Below are positions 36,675 to 45,635 of a stretch of DNA of 64,000 bases, in pieces. The translations under genes were made by a program, and so were the position numbers. Source of the DNA: Lentzea guizhouensis (GTDB lineage Bacteria > Actinomycetota > Actinomycetes > Mycobacteriales > Pseudonocardiaceae); assembly GCF_001701025.1 (NCBI RefSeq), contig NZ_CP016793.1, positions 7,068,001 through 7,132,000 of the forward strand, given 5' to 3'. A model generated the notes under the pieces. It ran no database searches. It saw only the letters and a program-made list of their open reading frames with translations, and had not been told where the DNA came from. Numbering within the stretch: the first letter of the stretch is position 1; every line of letters begins with the position of its first letter.

Positions 36675-37376
36675 TCAGTGCTGTCGCCGGTCGTGCAGGT
36701 CGTCGGTCGTGCGGGTGAGCCACTCGGACAACAGCGTCCGCTCGGCATCACTGAGTGCGGGTAGCCGGGGGAGCGCTTCCCTGAACGCGACGACGAGCGC
36801 CATGGGATCGGTGGCCGGCGCCGGCGTCGAGGTGAGGATCCGCGCGAGCACCGCGTCCAGCAGTGCGTCCGCGAGCCCGGGATCGCGCTGGTCCTCGGGT
36901 TTGCCGAGCAACGCGAGCACGGCACCGCTGCCGGCCGCGTGGACCAGGTCCACCGCCCGCGCCACCGAGACGTTCAGCAGTCCGGCCGCGGCGACCCGCG
37001 CCACCCGTGCCCGCAGGACCTCGGTCCCGGCGGCCGAGGCGGCGGAGTGCCGGGCCCGCGCCGGGTCGACCAGCAGCAGGAACACGTCGGGGTGGGCGAC
37101 GCCGAACGCGAGGTGGCTCCGCCAGGCGGCCCGCAGGTCCTCGACCGGGTCGCCGTCCTCGTCGGCGGCCCGCACCGCCTTCGCGGTGACGTGCTCGGCC
37201 ATCACCTGCTCGGCGACCGCCTCCAGCAGGCCGTCCTTGTCCCCGAAGAGCCGGAAGATCGTCGGCGCCGGGATCCCCGCCTCCTGGGCGACCGCCCGCG
37301 TCGTCACCGCTTTCGCGCCACCGGTGCGCAGCAGATGAGCCGCGGCCGTGACGATCCTGGAACGGGCGTCTGTCAT
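36675..37376 (-). CDS. TetR family transcriptional regulator
   Basis: 233 residues. Helix-turn-helix TTRAVAQEAGIPAPTIFRLFGDKDGLLEAV. It heads an operon with the NmrA-like gene and is divergent from a second NmrA-like gene. The gap contains a 24-bp dyad centred on TTCGAA, the likely operator for both directions. Confidence 0.9.
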   Translation of the reverse strand: MTDARSRIVTAAAHLLRTGGAKAVTTRAVAQEAGIPAPTIFRLFGDKDGLLEAVAEQVMAEHVTAKAVRAADEDGDPVEDLRAAWRSHLAFGVAHPDVFLLLVDPARARHSAASAAGTEVLRARVARVAAAGLLNVSVARAVDLVHAAGSGAVLALLGKPEDQRDPGLADALLDAVLARILTSTPAPATDPMALVVAFREALPRLPALSDAERTLLSEWLTRTTDDLHDRRQH

Positions 37377-37400
37377 GGATCAACGGTATCAAATCACTGC

Positions 37401-37424
37401 TATCGCTGATTCGAACCAGTGATA
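37401..37424. promoter_or_regulatory. TetR operator centred on TTCGAA
   Basis: Imperfect 24-bp dyad beginning TATCGCTGA and ending CAGTGATA around TTCGAA (20 of 24 positions symmetric). It lies between the divergent TetR and NmrA-like genes. Confidence 0.72.
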
Positions 37425-37459
37425 GCGTTTCGGTGAACCACTGATCCAAGGAGGAAGCA

Positions 37460-38251
37460 ATGATCATCGTCACGGGTGCCACCGGCAGGCTCGGCCGCCA
37501 GGTCGTGGAGGAGTTGCTGGAGCACGTGCCCGCCCGTCCGGGCCGCGACTTCACCGGCCCGGCGACGCTGGACCACGCCTTCGAGGGCGCCGACCAGCTG
37601 CTCCTCGTCTCGGCCGCGATCCGGCCCGCAGGCCGCCGGGCCAGGGCCGCGGTCGACGCCGCCGTGCGCGCCGGCGCGTCCCGCGTGCTCTACACCAGCC
37701 ACCAGGCGGCCTCGCCCGACTCGGAGTTCAGCCCTGCCCGCCAGCACGCGGCCACCGAGAAGTACCTGGCAGAGCAGAACATCCCGTACACGGCACTGCG
37801 CCACGGCTTCTACACGAGCACCTTCGAGCACTACGTGCCCGCTGCCCTGAAGACCGGCCAGTTCCGCCTCCCGGCCGACGGCCCGGTCTCGTGGACCGCG
37901 CACGCCGACCTCGTCGCGGCCGACGTCGCCGCCCTCACCAAGCCCGGTCTGTTCGACGGCGCGACCCCGCCCCTCACCGCACCGGACCTGCTCGACTTCG
38001 CCGATGTGGCGGACATTCTCAGCTCGCTCACCGGCCGCGCGACCAAGCGGGTGGTCGTGGCCGACGAGGAGTGGAAGGCGGCGGTGGTCGCGCAGGGCAT
38101 GCCGGAGGCGGCGGCGGAGTTCACCCTCGGCATGTTCCGCGCGGCGCGGGCCGGTGAGTTCGCGGTCACCGACCCGGCCCTGGAAGACCTGCTGGGGCGT
38201 CCGGCGATTCCGGTGCGCACCGTGCTGGAGGACCTCCTGCGCAGCCGCTAA
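37460..38251 (+). CDS. NmrA-like NAD(P)-binding protein with an internal deletion
   Basis: 263 residues; GGAGG sits before ATG 37460. The start VTGATGRLGRQVVEELLEHVPA and later VLYTSHQAASPDSEFSPARQHAATEKYL match the QorB/NmrA group. The usual stretch after VPA, which supplies beta-2 and the NADP 2'-phosphate contacts (about 25 residues), is missing: the protein goes straight to RPGRDFTGPATLDHAFEGAD. The reading frame is preserved. Cofactor binding may therefore be altered or lost. It ends overlapping the convergent LLM gene by four bases. Confidence 0.85.
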   Translation: MIIVTGATGRLGRQVVEELLEHVPARPGRDFTGPATLDHAFEGADQLLLVSAAIRPAGRRARAAVDAAVRAGASRVLYTSHQAASPDSEFSPARQHAATEKYLAEQNIPYTALRHGFYTSTFEHYVPAALKTGQFRLPADGPVSWTAHADLVAADVAALTKPGLFDGATPPLTAPDLLDFADVADILSSLTGRATKRVVVADEEWKAAVVAQGMPEAAAEFTLGMFRAARAGEFAVTDPALEDLLGRPAIPVRTVLEDLLRSR

Positions 38252-39591
38252 GCCTGCAGCGAGTCGGCGTGGACCCGGCTGTACCGGCTCGCCGGCCGCG
38301 GCAGACCGTAGTGCTCGCGCAACGTCCGGCCGGTGTACTCCGTGCGGAACAGCTCGCGGGCACGCAGCAGCGGCACGACGTGGTCGACGAAGTCCTCCAG
38401 CCCGGACGGCAACAGCGGTGCCATCACGTTGAAGCCGTCGGCCGCACCCGTGGTGAACCAGAGCTCGATGTGATCGGCGACCTGCTCGGGCGTGCCGGCG
38501 ACGACCTGGTGGCCGCGGCCGCCGCCGAGCCTGCCGAGCAGCTGGCGCAGGGTCAGCCGCTCGCGCTCGGCCAGGTCGCGCACCAGCTCGAATCGGCTCT
38601 TGGCGCCGTTGACGTGACTGACCGGCGGGAGCTCCGGCAGGCGTTCGTCGAGCGGATGGCCGGTGAGGTCGATGCCGATCAGCTCGGTCAGCTGCCGCAC
38701 GGCGCGGGCCGGGATGATCAGGTCGTCCAGCTCCGCGGCGAGCGCCAGCGCCTCCGCCTCGGTGCCGCCGAGCACCGGGACGATGCCGGGCAGCACCTTC
38801 AGGCCGTCCGCCGGGCGCCCGAAGGCCTCGACGCGCCGTTTGATGTCGCCGTAGAACGCGGTGGCCTCCGCGTGCGTCTGCTGGGCCGTGAACACCGCCT
38901 CCGCCCACGCCGCGGCGAACGACCTGCCGTCCTCGCTGGAGCCGGCCTGCACGAGCAACGGGTGTCCCTGCGGGCTGCGGACGGCGTTCAGCGGCCCGCG
39001 CACGGAGAAGAACTGTCCTTTGTGGCCGATCTCGTGCACCTTGGTCTCGTCCGCGAACACACCGGTGGCCTGGTCGACGACCAGCGCGTCGTCCTCCCAC
39101 GAGTCCCACAGCGCGGTGACGACGTCGAGGAACTCGTCGGCCCGCCGGTAGCGCTCGGCGTGCTCGGTGTTGACCTCGCGGTTGAAGTTCTGCGCCGACC
39201 GGTCCTGCGCGGTGGTCACGATGTTCCAGCCCGCGCGGCCGCCGCTGATGTGGTCGAGCGAGGAGAACAGCCTGGCGAGGTTGTAGGGCTCGCTGAAGCC
39301 GGTGGACGCCGTCGCGATCAGTCCGATGTGGTCGGTCACCTGCGCGAGCGCGGTCAGCAGCGTGAGCGGCTCGAACCGGCCGGCGGCGGTGTGCCGGACG
39401 TCGCCCCAGATCTGCACGCCGTCGGCGAGGAACACCGAGTCGAACGTGCCGCGCTCGGCGATCCGCGCGAGGTGCTGGAAGTGGGTGACGTCGTCCAGCG
39501 CGCGCGGGTCGGTGCGCGGGTGCCGCCAGGCGGCCTCGTGGTGGCCGACGCCCATCAGGAACGCGTTGAGGTGGAGCTTGCGTGCGGACAA
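38248..39591 (-). CDS. LLM-class flavin monooxygenase (NtaA/SnaA/DszA family)
   Basis: 447 residues from a TTG start at 39591 with GGGAG seven bases before it. The family opening is KLHLNAFLMGVGHHEAAWRHP. Further marks are ADGVQIWG, the FMN phosphate region ISGGRAGWNIVTTAQDRSAQNF, then YRRADEFLDVVTALWDSWEDDA. Uses FMNH2 supplied by a reductase to oxidise organosulfur or aminocarboxylate substrates. It is the last gene of the sulfonate-type operon; its ribosome site lies in the end of the ROK gene. A C-S bond cleavage role is inferred from the operon. Confidence 0.9.
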   Translation of the reverse strand: MSARKLHLNAFLMGVGHHEAAWRHPRTDPRALDDVTHFQHLARIAERGTFDSVFLADGVQIWGDVRHTAAGRFEPLTLLTALAQVTDHIGLIATASTGFSEPYNLARLFSSLDHISGGRAGWNIVTTAQDRSAQNFNREVNTEHAERYRRADEFLDVVTALWDSWEDDALVVDQATGVFADETKVHEIGHKGQFFSVRGPLNAVRSPQGHPLLVQAGSSEDGRSFAAAWAEAVFTAQQTHAEATAFYGDIKRRVEAFGRPADGLKVLPGIVPVLGGTEAEALALAAELDDLIIPARAVRQLTELIGIDLTGHPLDERLPELPPVSHVNGAKSRFELVRDLAERERLTLRQLLGRLGGGRGHQVVAGTPEQVADHIELWFTTGAADGFNVMAPLLPSGLEDFVDHVVPLLRARELFRTEYTGRTLREHYGLPRPASRYSRVHADSLQA

Positions 39592-39593
39592 CT

Positions 39594-40732
39594 TCAGACT
39601 CCCTGCCAGACGGGGTTTCGGACGTTCAAGGGGTCGGCGTAGAGGGCGTCCAGCTGGACGGCACCGGCCGCCACGGCCAGGACGTCCTCGCCGAAGCTGC
39701 TCGCCAGCACCGCGTCGGCGGACGCGCGGGACATCGCCGCCACCTCCTCGCGCAACGCGGCGGCGCACTCGGGCAGCCGGTTCGTGCCGAGCTCGGTGAC
39801 GACGAGGACCTCGGGGTCGAGGAAGTCGAACAGCACAGCCGCCGCCCGCCCGACCACGCGCGCCCGTTCGACGAGGTGCGCCCGCGCGACGGGGGACCCG
39901 GCCACGGCGTCGTCGACCAGGTCGAAGACGTACGGCCGGCCGATCACCCCGTCCCGGTGCGCCCGCTCGGCCAGGCGGTCGGACACGGAGGCCTCGAGAC
40001 ACCCGCGCTTGCCGCACTCGCACCGGACGGCCGGGTCCCAGCGCCAGGTGCGCGACGTCACCGGCGGCGGAGCGGTCCCCGGTGGGTCCCGGCGGTCACG
40101 ATCGCCGCGTCCACGACGTTGCCGACGAACAGGTGCAGCAACGAGTCCCGGCCGCTCGCGCACCGAAGAGCTGCTCGCGGGCCAGTGCCGCGCGTGGCTG
40201 TCGACCCGCACGGGCAGCCCGGTGCGCGGTCAGCAGCGCCCCCCTCGACGTCGCGCCAGCCGAGCGAGGCGTGCCGGACGATCACGCCGTCGCGCGCGTC
40301 CACCAGCCGCCCGCCGCCACCCAGCCCGATCGGGATGTGCGCGGGGAACCGGTCGGCGTGCAGCCGCAGCAGCTCGTCCGCGGCCGTCGTCAGCACCTCG
40401 TGCGGGTCGTCGCGGTCGGTGTGCGGGATCGTCCGCCGTGCCAGGACCCGGCCGCGCAGGTCGGCCAGGCTCAGCGTGCAGAACGGGTGCGCGACGTGCA
40501 CCCCGGCCACGACGTGCCGGCTCGTGTCGATGTCCACCGGCACGTGCGGCCGCCCGATCCCTTGGTAGGAAACGGCTTCCGGTACCTCGACGAGCAGGCC
40601 CAGCTCGGTGAGCGCGGCACAGGTCCTGGTCACCGCCGCCGGGCTCAGCCCGGACGTGCGGGCGATGGAGCTGCGGGCGATCGGACCGCAGCGCAGCACC
40701 GTGCCGAGCACCACCGACGCGGCCGTGCTCAC
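39594..40732 (-). pseudogene. ROK family transcriptional regulator, frameshifted
   Basis: Start is GTG at 40732, overlapping the ferredoxin stop (GTGA). The N-terminal winged helix is GPIARSSIARTSGLSPAAVTRT, the ROK kinase-like fold follows (IPIGLGGGGRLVDARDG), and the zinc motif CECGKRGCLEA is intact near 40000. Between about 40070 and 40240 the frame slips at least four times in GC-rich sequence. ROK proteins usually sense sugars; here it is embedded in a sulfur operon and may act as its local regulator. Decay or sequence errors cannot be told apart. Confidence 0.8.
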
Positions 40733-41082
40733 GAGATCAGCGGCGGGCCGGCGGGCGAGAGCGCGGGACCGACCGCCCGCGCGGCTCCCGGCGTGCGGCC
40801 GTGACCCCAGCCGATCTGCCTGCGGTAGCTGCCGAGCAGACCGGTCTCCCGCAGGTGCTCCTCGTCGTGCGCGAACGACTCCGGTGGCAGCGGATGGGTG
40901 TGCGGCGCGACGAACAGCGCGTCGGCCGGGCAGTTCGCCTCGCACTGGAAGCACGTCTGGCAGTCGGACTGCCTGCTCACCACCGGAAGTCCGTCCGCGC
41001 CCCGGTCGAACACGTTGGTGGGGCACACCTCGATGCACTTGTCACAGGCGATGCACCGCGCCGCCGACACGAGCTCGATCAC
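40729..41082 (-). CDS. Two-[4Fe-4S] ferredoxin, AprB-like
   Basis: 117 residues from GTG at 41082 after GGAAGGAG. Two full cluster motifs: CIACDKCIEVCP and CQTCFQCEANCP (each CxxCxxCxxxCP). A cysteine-free tail of about 60 residues follows, as in the beta subunit of adenylylsulfate reductase. It overlaps the upstream flavoprotein stop (GTGA), so the two are translationally coupled and probably form a complex that passes electrons to or from FAD. The partner's identity gives this call its weight. Confidence 0.88.
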   Translation of the reverse strand: MIELVSAARCIACDKCIEVCPTNVFDRGADGLPVVSRQSDCQTCFQCEANCPADALFVAPHTHPLPPESFAHDEEHLRETGLLGSYRRQIGWGHGRTPGAARAVGPALSPAGPPLIS

Positions 41083-42568
41083 GCCGCCGCTCCTTCCGGT
41101 CGGGCCCACACCTCGTCCAGCCCGCCGGAGGTGATCCGGTGGTGCCGGGCGGGGTCGAGCTCGGGGTGGTCGAGCCGCTTGGCCATGCCGCGGCTCTCGT
41201 CGCGCAGCAGGGCGGAGGTGTACATCCAGCGGGCGTGCGCGACCATGGCCACGCCCAGACGCCGTCCAGCTCCCGACGCCGCCCGCAGCACGTCGCCGTG
41301 GCGCAGGTAGTTTGTCGTACGGCAACACCTCGGCCTGCACGGTCCGACGACCTCGGTGACGTCGACGTCCTTCGGCACCGGTGGGACGCAGTCCGCACGC
41401 CCGCCGCGCTCACCTGCCGGGTGCCGCGGCCGAGCGCGCGGGCGAACCGGGCGGCGGTCCGGCCCGCCCACGAACCGGACGAGATCGCCCACGCCGCGTT
41501 GTGGCTGCCACCGCCGGTGAACCCGCCGCAGATCAGCTCACGCGTGGCGGCGTCACCGGCGGCGTAGAGGCCGGGAACCGTGGTGGCGCAGCCGTCGTCC
41601 ACGATCCGGATGCCACCGGTGCCGCGCACGGTTCCCTCGGCCAGCAACGTGACGGCGAACGGGTCGGTGAACGGGTTGACGCCCAGCCGGTCGAAGGTCA
41701 GGAAGAAGTTGGGCTGCGCCAGCCGCATCGCCTTCTGCGCGGCCTCGTCGGCTAAGTCCAGCTTGCAGAACACCTTCTCCATCAACAATGTTCGCGCGAT
41801 CACCGACCGGCCGCGCTGGCTGCCGGCGCCTTCGAGCACCTCGCCGTTCGCCCGGTAGAAGGTGGCGTAGTTGTAGAACGCGGTCTTGGTGACCGAGGTG
41901 TGCTCGGGCGCGATGCCATAGGCGTTGGAGAACTCCATGCCGGACAGCTCGGCACCGGTCTCGGCGGCGAGCAACGTCCCGTCGCCGGTGTTCACGTTGC
42001 AGCCGAACGCCTTGCTCAGGAACGCGCACCCGCCGGTGGCGAGCACCACCGCGCCCGCGCGCACCTCGAACGGCCGGCCTGCCTGCCGCCGGTACCCGGC
42101 CGCGCCCGCCACCGCGCCGTCCGCGGCGGTGAGCAGTTCGGTGACCGGGCTGTGGTCGAGGACGGTCACACCGGCGCGCTTGACCCGGATCCGCTGGCGC
42201 CGCATGTACTCCGGGCCCTGCAGACCGTTGCGCAGCGGTGTCCCGTCCGGTCCGGTGGGAAACGGGTAGCGCCCGGCCTCGGCCAGCTCGTTGACCCGCT
42301 CGTAGGTCTCGTCGAGCACCCTGGCCATCCACCGGCGGTCGGCCAGGTACCCGCCGAGTGCCTCCCGGCTGGACATCGCGGCCTCACGCGCTTCGGGGTC
42401 CGGTGGTACGTACCAGACGCCGGTGCCGACGGACGCGGTCGCACCGCTCGTCCCGCAGTACCCCTTGTCCGCGAGCACCACCGAGGCGCCCTCTTCCGCT
42501 GCTTTCAGCGCGGCCCACGTGGCGGCCGGACCGCCGCCGACCACCAGCACATCAGCTGTGAGTGTCAT
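41079..42568 (-). pseudogene. FAD-dependent oxidoreductase, fumarate-reductase/AprA-like flavoprotein subunit, frameshifted at the C-terminus
   Basis: ATG 42568 follows GAGGAG nine bases past ssuC. FAD loop VLVVGGGPAATWAAL, then GYCGTSGATASVGTG, the flavin-binding VVLATGGCAFLS, and near residue 340 GLYAAGDAATRELICGGFTGGGSHN. This is the fumarate reductase/succinate dehydrogenase/AprA fold. The C-terminal part (VDVTEVVG, VQAEVLPYD, NYLRHGDVL) is spread over frames by slips near 41420, 41342 and 41312. It is coupled to a two-cluster ferredoxin. Likely oxidises or reduces a sulfur compound, but no member in such an operon has a function known to me. Confidence 0.82.
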
Positions 42569-42577
42569 GACGGCTCC

Positions 42578-43429
42578 TCATGCTCCGACCGGGACGCGCC
42601 AGGAGGTGAACCGGCGCTCCAGGCCGACCAGCACCTGGTTGAACAGCACGCCGATGGCGGAGAGCGTGATGATCCCCGCGTACATCTGCGGGATGGCGAA
42701 GTTGAACTGCGAGGCGTTGATCAGGTAGCCCAGGCCCGCCTTGGCGCCGACCATCTCCGCGGCCACCAGCACCAGGATCGACAGCGCGCCGGCCAGCCGG
42801 ATCCCGGTGAACACGGTCGGCACCGCCGAGGGCAGGATCACCTTCTGGAACAACCGGAACCCGCTCAGGTCCATCGACCGCGCGAGCCGCAGCAGCGTCG
42901 GGTCCACCGCGCGCACCGCGCTGATCGTGTTGAGCAGGATCGGCCAGGTGCACGCGTAGAACACGATCGCGATCTTGGACGTCTCGCCGATGCCCAGCAG
43001 CAGCACGAACACCGGCAGCAACGCGAGCGCGGCGGTGTTGCGGAACACCTCCAGCAGCGGGCTGAGCAGCGTCGCCACCGGCTTGTACCAGCCGATCAGC
43101 AGACCGAGCGGCACGGCGGCCGCGACCGCGAGACCGAAGCCCGACAACGACCTCACGAGGCTCGCCTGCGTGTTGTCGAGCAGCTTGCCGCTCACCGCGA
43201 GGTCCCACCACGACGCCATGACCGTGGAGAACGGCGGCAGGAACGTGGCGTCCACCAGGCCGAGCCGGGGCGCGACCTCCCAGACGGCCAGCAGCGCGGC
43301 GATGGCCACGACCTTGCCGACACCGGTCAGCACCGCGTCGGCCAGCTTCGCCAGCGTCCGCCGTGGCCGGGACGGTGGCGTCGTGATGCTGTTCTCGGTC
43401 CGTGACGGGCTTTCCAGCAGTGCGGTCAT
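42578..43429 (-). CDS. ssuC: Aliphatic sulfonate/taurine-type ABC transporter permease
   Basis: 283 residues, overlapping the ATPase stop (ATGA). Six membrane helices; the EAA loop reads RLARSMDLSGFRLFQKVILPSAVPTVFTGIRLA. The FNFAIPQMYAGIITLSAIGVLFNQ end is typical of SsuC/TauC/NrtB permeases. Imports a small organic anion with the adjacent ATPase and binding protein. Symbol given for family resemblance; the substrate might be another sulfur compound. Confidence 0.88.
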   Translation of the reverse strand: MTALLESPSRTENSITTPPSRPRRTLAKLADAVLTGVGKVVAIAALLAVWEVAPRLGLVDATFLPPFSTVMASWWDLAVSGKLLDNTQASLVRSLSGFGLAVAAAVPLGLLIGWYKPVATLLSPLLEVFRNTAALALLPVFVLLLGIGETSKIAIVFYACTWPILLNTISAVRAVDPTLLRLARSMDLSGFRLFQKVILPSAVPTVFTGIRLAGALSILVLVAAEMVGAKAGLGYLINASQFNFAIPQMYAGIITLSAIGVLFNQVLVGLERRFTSWRVPVGA

Positions 43430-44317
43430 ACGCCCACCACCTCCTTCTCCTGGAGCTGGGCACGGGAGACCTCGTCGTGCAGCAGGTCCCAGATGCGGTG
43501 CCGGTAACGGGCGAACTCGGTGCTGGAGCGCAGGTCGTCCTGCCGGGACCGGTCGCCGAGGTCGATCGCCACGGTGTCCTTGACCCTGCCCGGCCGCGAG
43601 GTCAGCACGACGACCCGCTGCCCCAGGTAGACCGCTTCGTCGATGGAGTGCGTGATGAAGACGACGGTCTTGCCGGTGCGCTGCCAGATCCGCAGCAGCT
43701 CGTCCTGCAACGACTCGCGGGTCTGCGCGTCCAGGGCGGCGAAGGCCGCGAGGTCAGCACGACGACCCGCTGCCCCAGGTAGACCGCTTCGTCGATGGAG
43801 TGCGTGATGAAGACGACGGTCTTGCCGGTGCGCTGCCAGATCCGCAGCAGCTCGTCCTGCAACGACTCGCGGGTCTGCGCGTCCAGGGCGGCGAACGGCT
43901 CGTCCATCAGCACGACGGACGGCTGCTGGGCCAGGGTCCGCGCCAGCTGGACCCGCTGCCGCATGCCGCCGGACAGCTGGTGCGGGTGCCGGTCCTCGAA
44001 CCCGGTCAGCCCGACCAGGTCGAGGAACTCCCGAGCCCGCTCCGCGCGCTGCCGGCGCGGGACACCGGTCGCCTCCAGCCCGAACTCGACGTTGCCCTGC
44101 GCGGTCCGCCACGGCAGCAGCGCGTACTGCTGGAAGACGATGCCGCGGTCCAGCCCAGGACCGGTGATCCTGCGCCCGTCCAGCAGGATCTCGCCCTCGC
44201 TCGGTTCGGTGAGACCGCCGAGCAGGTCGAGCAGCGTCGACTTGCCGCACCCGCTGGGACCGACCAGGACGACGAACTCACCGCGTTCGACGTCGAGGTC
44301 GACGGTGTCGACCGCGT
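43426..44317 (-). pseudogene. ssuB: Sulfonate/taurine-type ABC transporter ATPase, N-terminally truncated and disrupted by a 152-bp duplication
   Basis: Walker A VGPSGCGKST, Q-loop FQQYALLPW, signature LSGGMRQRVQLAR, Walker B VVLMDEPFAALD and FITHSIDEA identify a TauB/SsuB ATPase. The first 15-20 residues and start codon are missing: the sequence joins the end of the binding-protein gene at about 44316. A perfect 152-bp tandem duplication then repeats the coding sequence from DAQTRESL to LTSRP and shifts the frame, since 152 is not a multiple of three. Without the extra copy the frame runs cleanly to 43426. As given, it cannot make a normal ATPase. Confidence 0.85.
43592..43895. repeat. 152-bp perfect tandem duplication
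   Basis: 43592-43743 is repeated without mismatch at 43744-43895, directly abutting. It lies within the ATPase gene. The two copies share only a short GGCCGCGAG at the junction. Either a recent duplication or an assembly artefact. Confidence 0.95.
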
Positions 44318-45246
44318 GAACTCGTTGGTGTACAGGTCGGTGAGCTTCACCTGGTCCTTGGTGACCTCGCCGCGCTCGGCGAGCCAGTCGACCCAGATGG
44401 AGAGCTCCTGGTCGAGGATCTTGCCGCCCTTCTGCGCCACACCGGTGGACTTCCAGTACCGCAGCGCCGCGGGGTCCTCGTTGCGGCCCCGCCTGGTGAG
44501 GACGTCGACCTTGCGCTTGACCACCTCCTCGCGCGGCGTGGTGCGGCTCCACTCGATCGCCCTGGCGATGCCACTCGTGAACGTGCGGACCGTGCCGGGG
44601 TTGTCCCGCAGGAACTTCTCTTGCGCACGCCGCCCTTCTCCAGCGCCTTGTCGCGCAGGATGCCGCCGAGCACGCCGACCTCGATCTGCTTCTGCCGCAC
44701 CGACTGCTCGGTGTTGACCGGCGGCACGACGATCGGCTCGACCTTCTTGATCTCGTCCTGGCCCAGGCCCGCGCGCTTGAGGTAGATGCCGAGCATGGCC
44801 TCGTGGTGCGCGCCGAGCGTGTTCATCCCGACCTTCTTGCCCAGCAGGTCGCGCGCGGTGCGGACGGGGCTGTCGTCGAGCACGTAGAAGCCGCTGTAGG
44901 CGTTCTCGTCGGAGCCGTAGTAGCCGATCACCGACTTGATCGGCGCCCCGGCCGCCTTCAGCTTGACCACGGCACCGTTGAACGCGCCGCCGAAGTCCAC
45001 CTGCCCGGTGGCGGCGGACTGGATGTCCTGCGGGCCGCTGATCGTGTTGCCGACCCACTCGAGCTCCACGTCACCGAGGTAGCCGAGCTCCGCGGCCAGT
45101 TCCGGCAGCGTCACGTCACCGGCCCAGCCCTGGTAGCGCAGCGTCTTGGTCTCCACCCCCGCGCCCGCCGCCGTGGAACAGCCGACGGTCGCCGCTGTCA
45201 GTCCGAGTAGGGAGAGGCCGAGGAAGTTCCGTCGCGTGGTGGTCAC
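44318..45246 (-). pseudogene. ssuA: Sulfonate/taurine-type ABC transporter substrate-binding lipoprotein, frameshifted
   Basis: GTG 45246 follows AAAGGA. The signal is NFLGLSLLGLTAATVGCS with a lipobox Cys. The NMT1/SsuA-like body includes TLRYQGWAGDVTLPELAAELGYL, GAPIKSVIGYYGS and LLGKKVGMNTLGAHHEAMLG. One base is missing near 44625, after EKGGVR; the frame resumes with EKFLRDNPGTVRTFTSG. The 3' end runs straight into the ATPase coding sequence without a stop, so a short stretch between the genes has been lost. It would bind a sulfonate-like ligand outside the membrane. Confidence 0.85.
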
Positions 45247-45286
45247 GGCAGGTCCTTTGCTGAAGGGAAACGGGCACGCCGAACAA

Positions 45287-45303
45287 CGGGACGATCAGTC
45301 CCG
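45287..45303 (-). terminator. Candidate attenuator hairpin between the leader peptide and ssuA
   Basis: CGGGAC-N5-GTCCCG, 6-bp perfect stem, followed on the minus strand by TTGTT. It lies after the leader stop and before the ssuA ribosome site, where ribosome stalling on the leader could change folding. Confidence 0.5.
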
Positions 45304-45323
45304 AGTGGAATGAGGAGGTGGTT

Positions 45324-45407
45324 TCAGCGACCGGTGCGACAGAACGCGCTGGCGTGCCGTCGGAGATCGACGTGCCGGCGCGAGGTGAGGAAGGCGGCTT
45401 GGCTCAC
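45324..45407 (-). CDS. Sulfur-responsive leader peptide (actinobacterial putative leader peptide family)
   Basis: 27 codons from GTG 45407 to TGA 45324. The core [14 protein letters not shown] matches the RRHxDLxRxxSAxC pattern of short leader peptides found upstream of sulfur-assimilation and sulfonate genes in actinobacteria, where translation of the Cys codon is thought to gate downstream expression. It lies 78 nt before the ssuA start with a small hairpin between. No good ribosome site is seen, so translation may be leaderless or weak. The match of motif and context makes this a confident call despite its size. Confidence 0.85.
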   Translation of the reverse strand: MSQAAFLTSRRHVDLRRHASAFCRTGR

Positions 45408-45635
45408 GGACGGAGCGTCACATCCGGATCGGGCCGGGTCAACGGCCGGAACGGACGTCCCACATCATGGAGGCGGACTGGACGCCGGCTCCTATTTTTC
45501 ACGCTGGAAGGAACTCGCCGGATCGATTTGTTCCAGCTGCTGAGAACATTCGAATTCTCCCTGCCGGATGTTGCGCGGGGGAGCGGACCTCAGCACGGTG
45601 GAGAGCAGGTTCGCCTCCACGAAAGGAAGTTCGCG

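Larger units (their letters stand above)
45247..45635. promoter_or_regulatory. 389-bp divergent control region between ssuA and tauD
   Basis: It holds, on the minus strand, a 27-codon leader ORF (45324-45407), a candidate attenuator hairpin (45287-45303) and a TTGACC -35-like hexamer (45437-45442). The rightward part before tauD has an AT-richer patch near 45495-45560 that may contain its promoter. I see no other gene in it. Confidence 0.6.

Noticed and set aside
31329..38251. Phage-defence island around the TIR gene
   Set aside because: Neighbours are TetR/oxidoreductase modules; no restriction, CBASS, Thoeris or toxin-antitoxin gene is present. Only the TIR protein itself is kept as a candidate.
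45310..45543. A 77-codon plus-strand ORF with several Cys codons before tauD
   Set aside because: Considered as a second Cys leader, but it lies antisense to the better leader peptide, has no family motif, and its composition matches shadow frames.
45247..45635. Possible SAM or other sulfur riboswitch in the ssuA/tauD gap
   Set aside because: A GGAGGCGGACTGG stretch recalled an S-box core, but the other conserved helices and GGCAACC-type loop are missing.
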